This document shows, piece after piece, positions 37,624 to 45,933 of a stretch of DNA of 51,425 bases. The first letter of the stretch is position 1. Each line of letters opens with the position of its first letter. The position numbers and the translations under genes are program-made. The notes under the pieces are model-generated. The model was not told the origin of the DNA, searched no databases, and was given only the letters and a program-made list of their open reading frames with translations. The DNA comes from Elusimicrobiota bacterium (GTDB lineage Bacteria; Elusimicrobiota; Elusimicrobia; UBA1565; UBA9628): assembly GCA_016212795.1 (NCBI GenBank), contig JACRDT010000050.1, positions 1 to 51,425 of the forward strand. Direction: 5' to 3'.

Positions 37624-40600
37624 CTACCGCCGGCGCCGCTTCTTGGAGAGGCCGAGGAGGAAAGGCAGGTCGGAGGAGAAGAGGAGGTAGCAGAGCGCCA
37701 TCGCGGCGCTCGCCTGCACCGCCACCGAGAACGCCGCCAGGCGGGAGCGAGCGGGCTCGGGCTTGCTGGCCGGGAGCTCGTACTTGTGCTGCGCGGGCGC
37801 CTGGTAGGTGTAGCTGTAGTCTTCCTTCTCCGGGGCGGGGGCCGCGGCGGCGGCCGGCATCTTGGACGCCGGGCGGCCGGCCAGGGAATCATTCACCTCC
37901 ATCGCGCCCACAGAAGCGGACGGCTCGCCGCCGGCCCTGGCCACGCTCGGGGTCTTCAGGGGAGCCGGCTGCCAGTCCCAGGCGGAAGAGGGGGAACCCA
38001 CGAAAGACGACGACGCCGGGGCCTGGCTGTTCCTCATCTCGGCCCGCTTGCCCGAGTCCGCGCTGCCGTCGAAGCGCTTCGCCAGGGACGACGCCCTGTT
38101 GTGGCCGCCGGCCGGGGGCTCCGGGATCTTGGCCTGCTTGCGCATCGCCGACGCGGCGGACGCGAGCAGGGTCTCGCCCTTCAGCGGCGCCGGGCCGAAA
38201 GTCCCCGAGAAGGCGTCCACGTTGCCGCCGAAGGTCTGCGGGGCCGAGGGGGAGGAGTTGAAGGTCGTATCGCTCGGGGCGAAGCTGCCGCCGCCCGACC
38301 CGCCGCCCGACCCGCCGCCGCCAGGCCCGCCGCCCGACCCGCCCCCCTTGCCGCCGTCGAACCCGCCGAACTTGGCGCCCTTGCCGCGGATCTGCGAGCC
38401 GCCGCCCGACCCGGCGTCGGAGCCGCCGCGGTCGGCGGAGCCCCGGGAGGGCCGTCCCTCGGTCCCGGCCAAGCGGTCCTGGCGGGGCTGGGGCTCGTCC
38501 TGCGTCCTCGTCTCCCGCTGTTCCCGGTTCCGGTCGTCGCCTTGGGGGTCGCGGACGACGGTCTCGTCCTCGTCCGAGCCGCGCACCTGGTCCTCGTCGG
38601 GCATCGGGGGGGGATTGTCGTCGGAAGGCTGCTGGACTTCCTCGTCCTGCGGCATCGGGACGTCGTTGCCCGTCGGAGCGGCGGGCTGGTTCTTCTTGGA
38701 ATCTTTCACCGGGACCAGGATCTTCCGATCCGGCAGGACCGGGAACTGCGCGACCGGCTTGCCGACCCACTTGCCGTACCGGTCGGCCACGCGGCTCCAG
38801 AAGCCCTTCTTGGTGGGCGCGTCCTGTCCCGCGGTCTCCTGGCCCTTCACGCCTTTCCCAGCCGCTTCCTTGGCAGACTCCTGGCCGACCTTGCCCTTCT
38901 CGGCGGCGGCGTTCTTGCCCTTCTCGGTGGCCGCGTTCTTCGACCCTTTCTTGGGGCCGGCCTTCCCGCGCCCGTTCTTGGCAGGCGACTTGGGATCGGC
39001 CTTGACGTCGAGCCCCTCGGTCGCCTTGACCTCGGCTCCTTGGGTCACCTTCGCTTCGGTCCCCTTGACCTCGGTCCGGACCTTGGGCTGCCGTTTGATC
39101 GTCTCGCCGTTCTTGACTTCGGTCTCGCCCCGGAACTTGGCCTGCACCTTGGAACGGATGTCGGAGGTCTCGGCCAGCCTGCCCTCGGTCGCCTTGACCT
39201 CGGCCTGGACCTTCGGTTGGGCCTTGACCTTGGGGTCGGCCTTCACCGTCTTGACCTCGGCCTGGACCTTCGGCTCGGCTTTCACCGTCTCGACCTCGGC
39301 CTGGACCTTCGGCTCGGCTTTCACCGTCTTGACCTCGGCCTGGACCTTCGGCTCCGCTTTCACCGTCTTGACCTCGGCCTGGACCTTCGGCTCCGCTTTC
39401 ACCGTCTTGACCTCGGCCTGCACCTTCGGCTCGGCTTTCACCGTCTTGACCTCGGCCTGCACCTTCGGCTCGGCCGTCACCGACTTGACCTCGGCCTGCA
39501 CCTTCGGCTCGGCCTTCACCGTCTCGACCGCGGAACCCTTCGTGCCGCCGGCGTTCGTCTTGACATTGGGCTGAAGATTCGTCTTCGCGCCGGCGTCGCT
39601 CACCTCGCCGACCCTGGCTTCAGCGGAGTTGGTCAGCTTGCTGCCCTGCTTCTTGCCCCAGTCCAGGGCGTTGTAGGCCTTCTCGAAGAGGGCGCCGACC
39701 CGGGCCGTCAGCGACGTCTTGGGAGCGACATCGACCGGGCCGCCCGCTTCCCCGGCCGTCTTCGTCTCGGCGACCTTCGTCTCGGAGAGCTTGGCGACGT
39801 CCGTCGCCTTCGTCTCGGCGACCTTGGGCGTCTCGGCCTGGGACGTCGTGGGGTTGCCGTTGCCGGCCTTCTTGAGTCCCTCGTTCATGGCCTTGAGGCG
39901 GGCTTCCTCGGCCGCCAAGGCCTTCTCCTGCGCCATCTTCGAGTCCTTCCAGCCCTTGTACATCAGCGCGCCGAAGAAGATGTCCGTGGTGGTGTCCGAG
40001 AGCTTCTCGTAGAACTTCTGGTTGTCGCCCCAATATTGGAAGGTTTTCCCTATATTGTCGGCCGCGCCGACCACCCAGGCGCCCATCAGGGTGCTGTAGA
40101 GCACGGCGTGCGTCAGCCTCGCAGCGCCCAGGGTCACCTGGAGGAGCTTGGCGCTGCCCAGCAGCGTCTCGGAGGCCTGCAGGGCGGCCACGGCCCGCCC
40201 GAGGCCGAACGTGGCCCAGACCACCGGGTTGAACGTGGTCTCGGCGATGTTCTCGAAGGCCCCGACCAGCACGCCGCCGATCTTGTAGGCCACGGCCGAG
40301 CCGCCGTTGCTCTCCATCCCGGCCTCGATGAGCCGGCTGCCGTAGGAGCCCGCGCCGAAGTTCTGGAGGGCCGCCGCCGCCTCCTCGTCCGACACCGGCT
40401 TGGCCATGGCCTGCTGGTAGGCCTCGGGCGCGCGGTGCGAGGTGATGCCCTGGCGCTCGAGGGCCTGGCGGCGGTTCGTGAGCGCCTGCGAGTCGAGCTG
40501 CCGGCGGGCGCCCGGCGTCAGCCGGGCGAGGAATTCGCCGTCGTCCTTGAGCAGGGCGCGCATCGCGGGGTTCTTGTAGTAGGAAGCGCAGGCCTCGAGG

Positions 40601-43086
40601 CTGTACTCGTCGCGCATGCCGAAGAGGTCGAGTTCGCTGGCCAGGACCTGAGGGGCCGCCACGATGCCCGTGTAGATCGTCTTGCCGACCTTGCCGCCCG
40701 CGTCGAGGACGTCGCCCAGGACCGGCACCGACATGATCCCGCCGCCGATCTTGCCGAAGAAGGAGGAGTTCGGCTCCTCGGTGACGATCTTCTGGTTCTC
40801 CTCGCGCTCCGCCTCCTGCCAGGACCCGGCGGCCGCGGTGCCCTTCCACACCTCTTTGGAGACCCACACGTGGGTGTTGTACTCGACGGCCCTCCAGGGC
40901 TTGTACCAGTCGGGCTCGGTCTTGCTCTTGGTCTCGTACCACCTGAGCCGGGTGCCCTCCGCGTTGTACTCCAGCCACCGGCGGGGATCCTGGGTCCCTT
41001 GGCCGTCCTTGGAGATGGTCGCGATGCCCATCACGACGAACGAGCCCTTGGAGGCCTGGCCTTTGTAGGCGGTCCCCGGCAGGACCTTCCCGTTGACGAC
41101 TTTCTTGGCGCCGTCGCTGTACTCGAAGATCAGGTTGAAGGTCTTGCCCTCGTCGATGAAGAGCCGGATGGACTTGGTCCCGGGCTCCTGGAGGGCGAAG
41201 TCGAACAGGTAGTTGCCGATCGGGACGCCGAGCCGGTCGCCCTTGTTCTCGAACTCCAGGACCTTGCAGATCTCCTTGGCGATCTCGTAGGCGAGGCGGG
41301 TGCGCGCGTCGCCGCGCTCGAGCTTGAGCAGGGCCGAGATGTCGACCTCGTAGCCGAGCAGCTTCTTGGCCGCGTCGAGGCGCTTGGTGACATGGCTCGT
41401 GAGGACCACGATCGAGGTGTCGTCCGGCAGGACCATGCTGGAGACCGTGAAGTTGCCGTTATCCTCGAGCCGGCCGTACTGGATCTTGAAGCCCTGGCTG
41501 GCGCCGCTGCCGGGGAGGGCGCTGATGGAGGCGTCCTTGTTGTCCTTGATGTCGATCGAGATGCCCTTCTGCCAGTCCTTGACGCTCCGGCCGCCGCTGG
41601 CGCCGTCGACCGTCTCCTCGCGCACCGCCACGCCAGCCTCGTCGAAGAGGGTCACGACGGTGAGCTTCTTGGCGATGTCGGCCAGCTCGACCCGGATCTT
41701 CCGGCCGGTCTCGGCGCTGACCATCGTCGTGCGCGCCATCTTGACCTGGCGGTTCTGGTCGAACTCGAGCCTGGTCCGGATGGTCCGCTTGTCGGCCGGG
41801 GCGTACACCACGATCAGGGCCGTGTCGTTGGAAGCGCACTGGCCCTGGAACCTGCTCGTGCCGTCCTTGAAGCGGTAGTAGAAGCCGCGGTAGGCCGCGC
41901 CGTCCTCGCGCTCCTCGTGGAAAGAGATCTCGGCGTCCGCGGGCGCGTCGGCCCCGATCTCCCAGGGCTCCATCCTGGTGCCGGCCGGGATGGCGTCGGC
42001 CAGGAGCGCCTCCTGGACGAAGATGCGGTACCGGGTCAGGTTGACCAGGTAGAGCGCGAACGCGCTGTTGTTCTCGGCGATCGCCCGGAGCCGCTCGACC
42101 TCCTCGTCCGTGCTGGCGGCCGGCCCGTTGTAGCCGAGGCGCTTCAAGGCCGCCTGGTACTGCCCCTGCAGGAAAGCGACCATGTCGGCGAGGCTCTTGG
42201 CGGCCGCGGGATCGCCGCCGAGGGCCGCGATGGCGTCCTTGGCCGCCGCCGCGAGCTCGCCGCGCCTGGCGGTCCGGCCCGCGACGAAGTCAGACTGCTT
42301 GCCGCCGAGCAGGTCGTTGCGGAAGGGGGCGATGGCCGCGTCGACCGAGGTCGCGATGACCTGCTTGGTCTCGACGAAGAAGCCCTCGTCGGCGTCGACC
42401 TCGAGCGAGACCTTGGAGGAGTCCGGGATGGGCAGGCGCAGCTGGAGGTCGGTCGGCCTGGCGGCCAGGACGCCGGGGCTGCGGGGGTCGGCGAACTCGA
42501 CCTCGTAGGCCTTGCGGAAATCGTCCTCGACGAACCCCAGCTCGACCAGGACCGCCGGGTCGTCCTTGAACTGGACCTTCATGCGCTCGAAGATCCAGGA
42601 AGCCTTCGCCGGGTCGGCCGACGCTTCCCGCAAGCCGCCCATCAGGGAGCCGAGCGCGCTCACGGAAGACTGCTTGGACGGCTTGCTGGCCGTCTTGACC
42701 AGGCCGTCGATCTTCTCGGAGGCGAGTCTGCCGCCCGTGAGCACGGTCCGGGAGTCGTCCAGGAGGCTCGAGACCTGCTTGAACTGCTCGCCGAGCTCGG
42801 CGCGCTCCTTCTCGCTCAAGCCCGCGATCTTCTTCTGGAGGTCGCGGAGCCGGCTGTCGAGCGCCGCCAACTCGCCCTTCTTGTTGCCCTTCACGCACTC
42901 GACCAGGTCCGAGGAGATCAGGGAGAGCTCGTTCTTGAGGTCGTTGACGCTCTGCGGGAGGCCCTGGCGGGAGCCGCCGCGGCCCGAGCCGGCCGAGGCG
43001 CCGGCCTGGGAGAAGACGGCGCAGGACCACGCCATCAGCCCGATGAGCGCGATCCTGGCGGCTCTGGACTCCATCGCCCGGGACAT
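37624..43086 (-). CDS. Giant exported repeat protein of unknown function
   Basis: 1,820 residues. Signal peptide (about 8-32), coiled-coil segment near 45-115, then a large globular region (about 150-900) of no recognised family. Hydrophobic stretches follow (IYTGIVAAPQVLASEL; HAVLYSTLMGAWVVGAADNI). About eight copies of a 13-residue repeat, TVKAEPKVQAEVK, lie at about 1186-1300, then Lys-rich, acidic and Gly-rich (GGSGGGPGGGGSGGG) segments. The C-terminus is a membrane helix followed by KKRRRR, the architecture of sorted or tail-anchored surface proteins. ATG 43086 lacks a Shine-Dalgarno; TAGACT lies 6 bases upstream. Convergent with nothing; transcribed towards the zinc-ribbon gene, possibly with its own promoter. 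Confidence 0.75.
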   Translation of the reverse strand: MSRAMESRAARIALIGLMAWSCAVFSQAGASAGSGRGGSRQGLPQSVNDLKNELSLISSDLVECVKGNKKGELAALDSRLRDLQKKIAGLSEKERAELGEQFKQVSSLLDDSRTVLTGGRLASEKIDGLVKTASKPSKQSSVSALGSLMGGLREASADPAKASWIFERMKVQFKDDPAVLVELGFVEDDFRKAYEVEFADPRSPGVLAARPTDLQLRLPIPDSSKVSLEVDADEGFFVETKQVIATSVDAAIAPFRNDLLGGKQSDFVAGRTARRGELAAAAKDAIAALGGDPAAAKSLADMVAFLQGQYQAALKRLGYNGPAASTDEEVERLRAIAENNSAFALYLVNLTRYRIFVQEALLADAIPAGTRMEPWEIGADAPADAEISFHEEREDGAAYRGFYYRFKDGTSRFQGQCASNDTALIVVYAPADKRTIRTRLEFDQNRQVKMARTTMVSAETGRKIRVELADIAKKLTVVTLFDEAGVAVREETVDGASGGRSVKDWQKGISIDIKDNKDASISALPGSGASQGFKIQYGRLEDNGNFTVSSMVLPDDTSIVVLTSHVTKRLDAAKKLLGYEVDISALLKLERGDARTRLAYEIAKEICKVLEFENKGDRLGVPIGNYLFDFALQEPGTKSIRLFIDEGKTFNLIFEYSDGAKKVVNGKVLPGTAYKGQASKGSFVVMGIATISKDGQGTQDPRRWLEYNAEGTRLRWYETKSKTEPDWYKPWRAVEYNTHVWVSKEVWKGTAAAGSWQEAEREENQKIVTEEPNSSFFGKIGGGIMSVPVLGDVLDAGGKVGKTIYTGIVAAPQVLASELDLFGMRDEYSLEACASYYKNPAMRALLKDDGEFLARLTPGARRQLDSQALTNRRQALERQGITSHRAPEAYQQAMAKPVSDEEAAAALQNFGAGSYGSRLIEAGMESNGGSAVAYKIGGVLVGAFENIAETTFNPVVWATFGLGRAVAALQASETLLGSAKLLQVTLGAARLTHAVLYSTLMGAWVVGAADNIGKTFQYWGDNQKFYEKLSDTTTDIFFGALMYKGWKDSKMAQEKALAAEEARLKAMNEGLKKAGNGNPTTSQAETPKVAETKATDVAKLSETKVAETKTAGEAGGPVDVAPKTSLTARVGALFEKAYNALDWGKKQGSKLTNSAEARVGEVSDAGAKTNLQPNVKTNAGGTKGSAVETVKAEPKVQAEVKSVTAEPKVQAEVKTVKAEPKVQAEVKTVKAEPKVQAEVKTVKAEPKVQAEVKTVKAEPKVQAEVETVKAEPKVQAEVKTVKADPKVKAQPKVQAEVKATEGRLAETSDIRSKVQAKFRGETEVKNGETIKRQPKVRTEVKGTEAKVTQGAEVKATEGLDVKADPKSPAKNGRGKAGPKKGSKNAATEKGKNAAAEKGKVGQESAKEAAGKGVKGQETAGQDAPTKKGFWSRVADRYGKWVGKPVAQFPVLPDRKILVPVKDSKKNQPAAPTGNDVPMPQDEEVQQPSDDNPPPMPDEDQVRGSDEDETVVRDPQGDDRNREQRETRTQDEPQPRQDRLAGTEGRPSRGSADRGGSDAGSGGGSQIRGKGAKFGGFDGGKGGGSGGGPGGGGSGGGSGGGSFAPSDTTFNSSPSAPQTFGGNVDAFSGTFGPAPLKGETLLASAASAMRKQAKIPEPPAGGHNRASSLAKRFDGSADSGKRAEMRNSQAPASSSFVGSPSSAWDWQPAPLKTPSVARAGGEPSASVGAMEVNDSLAGRPASKMPAAAAAPAPEKEDYSYTYQAPAQHKYELPASKPEPARSRLAAFSVAVQASAAMALCYLLFSSDLPFLLGLSKKRRRR
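39190..39527 (-). repeat. 39-bp tandem repeats encoding TVKAEPKVQAEVK
   Basis: About eight tandem 39-bp units within the giant protein gene. Units differ by occasional synonymous changes and a few substitutions (SVT, EVE, ADPKVKAQ variants). The product is a charged, proline-containing stalk of alternating Lys and Glu. Confidence 0.9.
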
Positions 43087-43175
43087 ATAGATAGTCTAGG
43101 CCGCGGAGGACCCTCGCCTCAGTGTCCAAGGTCCCAGCCGCGGATAGGCCCTAAGACCTATATTTCCCCCTCGGC

Positions 43176-43256
43176 TGATGAAACGGCATATGCCCCCACA
43201 GCTACTTGCCCCTGGCCGATTGTAGGACTCGGCCAGGCCGTGGGGGAGGCAAGTGA
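43176..43256 (+). repeat. Palindromic intercistronic element, copy 9, with enlarged loop
   Basis: TGATGAAACGGCATATG, CCCCCACAGCTA, then outer stem CTTGCC (left) and GGCAAG (right, ending 43253). The loop holds a second hairpin TGGCCGA/TCGGCCA (43213-43219/43229-43235). The outer stem has paired changes (CTTGCC/GGCAAG) relative to the consensus CTCGCC/GGCGAG. It ends in GTGAT beside the stop of the 43257-44153 gene. Confidence 0.82.
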
Positions 43257-44153
43257 TTAGACGGCGAGCGCGGCGAGACGCTCTTCGAGCCGCGCCCGGG
43301 CCGGCAGCGCCTCGTCTTTGCGCAGGTGGAACTTGCTCGCCTTCTGCGCCAGGATGAAGAGGAACCTTGCCGGCACCCGGGAACGCCGGTAGGCGGCCAG
43401 TTTGTGGTGCCCGTCCAGGACGAACCCGGCCAGGAAGGAGTGCATCACGCGGGCTTGGCCGCGCCTGACGGTCTCGGGGATGCCGCGCTGGTACATGCCC
43501 AGGAGGAGGATCCTCGGGCGGTCGCCCTCGGAGATCATCGAACGGTAGAGCTTCACGTACTCCTCGTTCATGTTCCCCTGGCGGATGAGGGGGATGACGA
43601 ACTCGAACTGCTTCTCGACGAAGTTCCCTTCGCCGTGCCGGAAGAGCCTCGGGCGCTCGCCCTCGTAATGCTCCCAGCCGGACAAGAGGTCCTCCTCGGC
43701 GGGGTCGCTGACGTCCCACAACTCCATGAATTCGTCGCTGTGGAAATACGACGATTCGTCCTCGCCGCCGTAAGGGCCGGTCAGGTTGATGGTGGTCTCG
43801 AAGATGTAGTACTCGCCCTTGTCGAGGAGTTCCAGGAGGGGGGTGATCTCCCTGACGAGGGACTCGTCGACCGGCCGGGGCATCTGGATGGTCTTGGGCA
43901 GGTTCATGATCTTCCTGCTGCCCGACAACCGGGGCTCCCGGAGGCACTTGAACCAGAAGTGGCACGTGTCGCAATCGTTGCCCGCCTCGAAGTTGCGCAC
44001 GCCTGAGAGCTCGAGGTAGATGCAGTTGGCGTCGTCGTCCTTCTTCTCCAACACGACCTTCAGCAGCCCCTTGCCGTGGGGGAGCTTGACCCGCATCAAC
44101 CCGTCCGCGACGCGGGCCGTCTCGACCTTGAAGGGGCTGGCCTCAGATTTCAT
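43257..44153 (-). CDS. Uncharacterised protein with Cys cluster and DGHHK motif
   Basis: 298 residues, no signal peptide. CDTCHFWFKC (Cys 61, 64 and 70) could bind metal. The C-terminal part holds AGFVLDGHHKLAAYRRSRVP, which resembles the DGHH(R/K)-x-x-A motif of the ParB/sulfiredoxin-like fold, where the histidines and basic residue contact phosphate or nucleotide. The middle (EYYIFETTINLTGPYGGEDE) is unfamiliar. Together these hint at a nucleotide- or nucleic-acid-related enzyme, but I cannot name a function. It has a normal Shine-Dalgarno (GGAGG) and a sigma-70 promoter at 44175-44203, divergent from the histidine kinase. Confidence 0.7.
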   Translation of the reverse strand: MKSEASPFKVETARVADGLMRVKLPHGKGLLKVVLEKKDDDANCIYLELSGVRNFEAGNDCDTCHFWFKCLREPRLSGSRKIMNLPKTIQMPRPVDESLVREITPLLELLDKGEYYIFETTINLTGPYGGEDESSYFHSDEFMELWDVSDPAEEDLLSGWEHYEGERPRLFRHGEGNFVEKQFEFVIPLIRQGNMNEEYVKLYRSMISEGDRPRILLLGMYQRGIPETVRRGQARVMHSFLAGFVLDGHHKLAAYRRSRVPARFLFILAQKASKFHLRKDEALPARARLEERLAALAV

Positions 44154-44174
44154 CGATGCCTCCGCATGAACGTC

Positions 44175-44203
44175 ATTCTATAGATTTGACCAACCGCGCG
44201 CAA
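44175..44203 (-). promoter_or_regulatory. Sigma-70 promoter of the DGHHK gene
   Basis: Minus-strand TTGCGC (44198-44203), 17-base spacer, TAGAAT (44175-44180). Its transcript start near 44168 gives a leader of about 15 bases containing GGAGG. Confidence 0.5.
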
Positions 44204-44228
44204 GGGGATTTCATCGCCTTTTAAGCTA

Positions 44229-44257
44229 TTGACATGTCCCGGGCGAGGAGCTATGCT
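44229..44257 (+). promoter_or_regulatory. Sigma-70 promoter of the histidine kinase gene
   Basis: Perfect TTGACA (44229-44234), 17-base spacer, TATGCT (44252-44257). ATG 44272 lies 14 bases past the -10, so the leader is only about 8 bases and contains no Shine-Dalgarno. Divergent from the promoter at 44175. Confidence 0.7.
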
Positions 44258-44271
44258 CATTGGGCTACGGC

Positions 44272-45036
44272 ATGAACGAGACCCTCCGGCGCATCATGGA
44301 CGCGGTCCTGGGCAAGGCCCAGGAAGACCGCCCGCAGGACCAGCCGTGGGCCGACCACGCCGTCACCGAGGCGCTGCTGCGCCTCGAACGCCTGGCCCAG
44401 ATCGGGCGGATGACCGCGGGCTTCGCCCACGACGTCCGCACGCCGCTCCACATCATCGCCTCGGCCATCGAGACGGCGTCCGGCGGCCTTCCCGGGCGCT
44501 CGAAGGCCTTGGCCGAACTGCGCAACGCCCAGCGCAACTGCCGCAAGATGCTCTCGATGCTCAACGACATCCTCGACTTCGCCAAAGGGGAGCGCGGCCC
44601 GATGAAGGAGCACGCCCTGAGCGACGTCGCAGGCGCCGCGCTCTCGCTGGTGCAGGCGGCCTGCGCCAAGCACGGCATCGCGGTCAAGCGCCATTGGGGC
44701 GCGGCGCCGCCGGTCAAGATGCACCTCCGTTCCCTCGAGGGCGTGTTCTTCAACGTCTTCAACAACGCCGTCGACGCCATGCCCGGCGGCGGCATGCTGA
44801 CCGTGAAGACCTCAAGCAACAAACGCTTCATCTGGGCCGCCGTCAAGGATACGGGGCCGGGGATGTCGCCCGAGGCCATCCGCCACGTCTCCACCCCCGG
44901 CCACACGACGAAGGAATCCGGCAGCGGCATGGGCCTCTATCTTTCCAGGCAGGTACTCGCCGAGCATCGCGCTGAACTCCTCTTCTCTTCCGAGGAAGGC
45001 AAAGGGACCACCGTCACCATCCGTTTTCTCCGTTGA
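44272..45036 (+). CDS. Orphan soluble sensor histidine kinase
   Basis: 254 residues. No membrane helix or recognisable sensor domain. The HisKA dimerisation domain starts near 35 and has the phosphoacceptor His in GFAHDVRTPLHIIASAIE. The HATPase domain has N box FFNVFNNAVDAMPGGG, G1 KDTGPGMSPEA and G2 SGSGMGLYLSRQVLAEH, ending GKGTTVTIRFL. All catalytic boxes look intact. No response regulator is adjacent. A perfect -35 promoter drives it; the LysM gene downstream has a similar promoter. Confidence 0.9.
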   Translation: MNETLRRIMDAVLGKAQEDRPQDQPWADHAVTEALLRLERLAQIGRMTAGFAHDVRTPLHIIASAIETASGGLPGRSKALAELRNAQRNCRKMLSMLNDILDFAKGERGPMKEHALSDVAGAALSLVQAACAKHGIAVKRHWGAAPPVKMHLRSLEGVFFNVFNNAVDAMPGGGMLTVKTSSNKRFIWAAVKDTGPGMSPEAIRHVSTPGHTTKESGSGMGLYLSRQVLAEHRAELLFSSEEGKGTTVTIRFLR

Positions 45037-45065
45037 GGGCCGCCAGGGCCCCGGCGCCGCGCGTA

Positions 45066-45094
45066 TTGAAAATTTAACATTTTATGCCTATGCT
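45066..45094 (+). promoter_or_regulatory. Sigma-70 promoter of the LysM gene
   Basis: TTGAAA (45066-45071), 17-base spacer, TATGCT (45089-45094), the same -10 hexamer and spacing as the kinase promoter at 44229. The leader of about 37 bases carries AGGAGGGG before ATG 45138. Confidence 0.7.
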
Positions 45095-45137
45095 TTTTAC
45101 CTGTAGCCTTGGCCGCTCCATCATCAGGAGGGGAAAG

Positions 45138-45932
45138 ATGCGAAGAACGACCGTCGTCGCGGCGTTCGCCGTCTGGTGGACGCTCGCAGCCGTCGATGCC
45201 TCAGCCGGGCCGCAGGCCCAGGCCGCGCCCGGCCGGGGACAGGTGCTCAAGCGCTCCGGCGTCGTCACGGACGCCCGCGGCCTGCCCATGACGGGGAACG
45301 TCCTCCTCGATTTCAAGGTCGTGGACCGGGAGAAGGCCCGCGAACTCTGGAAGGAATCGCTCTACGTGAGCGCCGTCAACGGCGTCTTCCACGCCGAGCT
45401 CGGACGCCTCAGCCCTCTGCCCGCGGCGGCGCGGGACATGGTCGAGATATCGGCGCCCCCCGGCACGGGCTGGGGCGTCGCGCCCCTGCCCGCCGCTCCC
45501 GCCGCCAGCGAGCCCCCGGCGGTCGAACGGCCGGCGGCGCGCGCCGAACCCGCGGCCGCCGCGCTGCCCGCCCCGGCCGTCGCCGAAGCGCCCGCGCCCC
45601 GGCCGACCCCGTCCAAGCCGGCGCTGCCGCCGCCTTCGCTGGCGACGCCGAAAGCCCAGGCCGACCAGGAGTCTCGGACCGTGCTCCAGCTCCAGGACGA
45701 GCTCCAGAAGGTCAAGGCCCAGCTCGAGGCCGAGAAGAGCGCGTCGAGGCCAGGCGTGTACGAGGTGCAGGCCGGGGACACCCTGCGGAGCATCGCCGAG
45801 AAGCTCCTCGGCAACCCCGAGCGCTGGGTCGACCTCTACCAGGCCAACGACGACAGGCTGCTGCGCGGCGGCGACCTGATCCCGGGGCAGAAGCTGATCA
45901 TCCCTCGCGACGTCCCAGGCGCCAGAAAGTAG
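45138..45932 (+). CDS. Exported LysM-domain protein
   Basis: 264 residues from ATG 45138, which follows AGGAGGGGAAAG; in-frame starts further up lie at the promoter. Signal peptide (TTVVAAFAVWWTLAAVDASA), then a domain of about 80 residues (SGVVTDARGLPMTGNVLLDF), a Pro/Ala-rich linker, a short coiled coil (LQLQDELQKVKAQLEAEKSA), and a C-terminal LysM: YEVQAGDTLRSIAEKLLGNP and GQKLIIP. LysM binds peptidoglycan N-acetylglucosamine, so the protein is probably a periplasmic cell-wall protein. One base separates its stop from the giant coiled-coil gene, implying cotranscription. Confidence 0.88.
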   Translation: MRRTTVVAAFAVWWTLAAVDASAGPQAQAAPGRGQVLKRSGVVTDARGLPMTGNVLLDFKVVDREKARELWKESLYVSAVNGVFHAELGRLSPLPAAARDMVEISAPPGTGWGVAPLPAAPAASEPPAVERPAARAEPAAAALPAPAVAEAPAPRPTPSKPALPPPSLATPKAQADQESRTVLQLQDELQKVKAQLEAEKSASRPGVYEVQAGDTLRSIAEKLLGNPERWVDLYQANDDRLLRGGDLIPGQKLIIPRDVPGARK

Positions 45933-45933
45933 A

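Noticed and set aside
39190..39527. Tandem 39-bp repeats resembling a CRISPR array
   Set aside because: Repeats are contiguous without variable spacers, stay in frame and encode TVKAEPKVQAEVK, so they are protein repeats.
37138..43260. A 2,040-codon open frame on the plus strand
   Set aside because: It lies opposite the 1,820-residue exported protein, which has a signal peptide, repeats and a membrane tail. The plus-strand product is low complexity with no motif.
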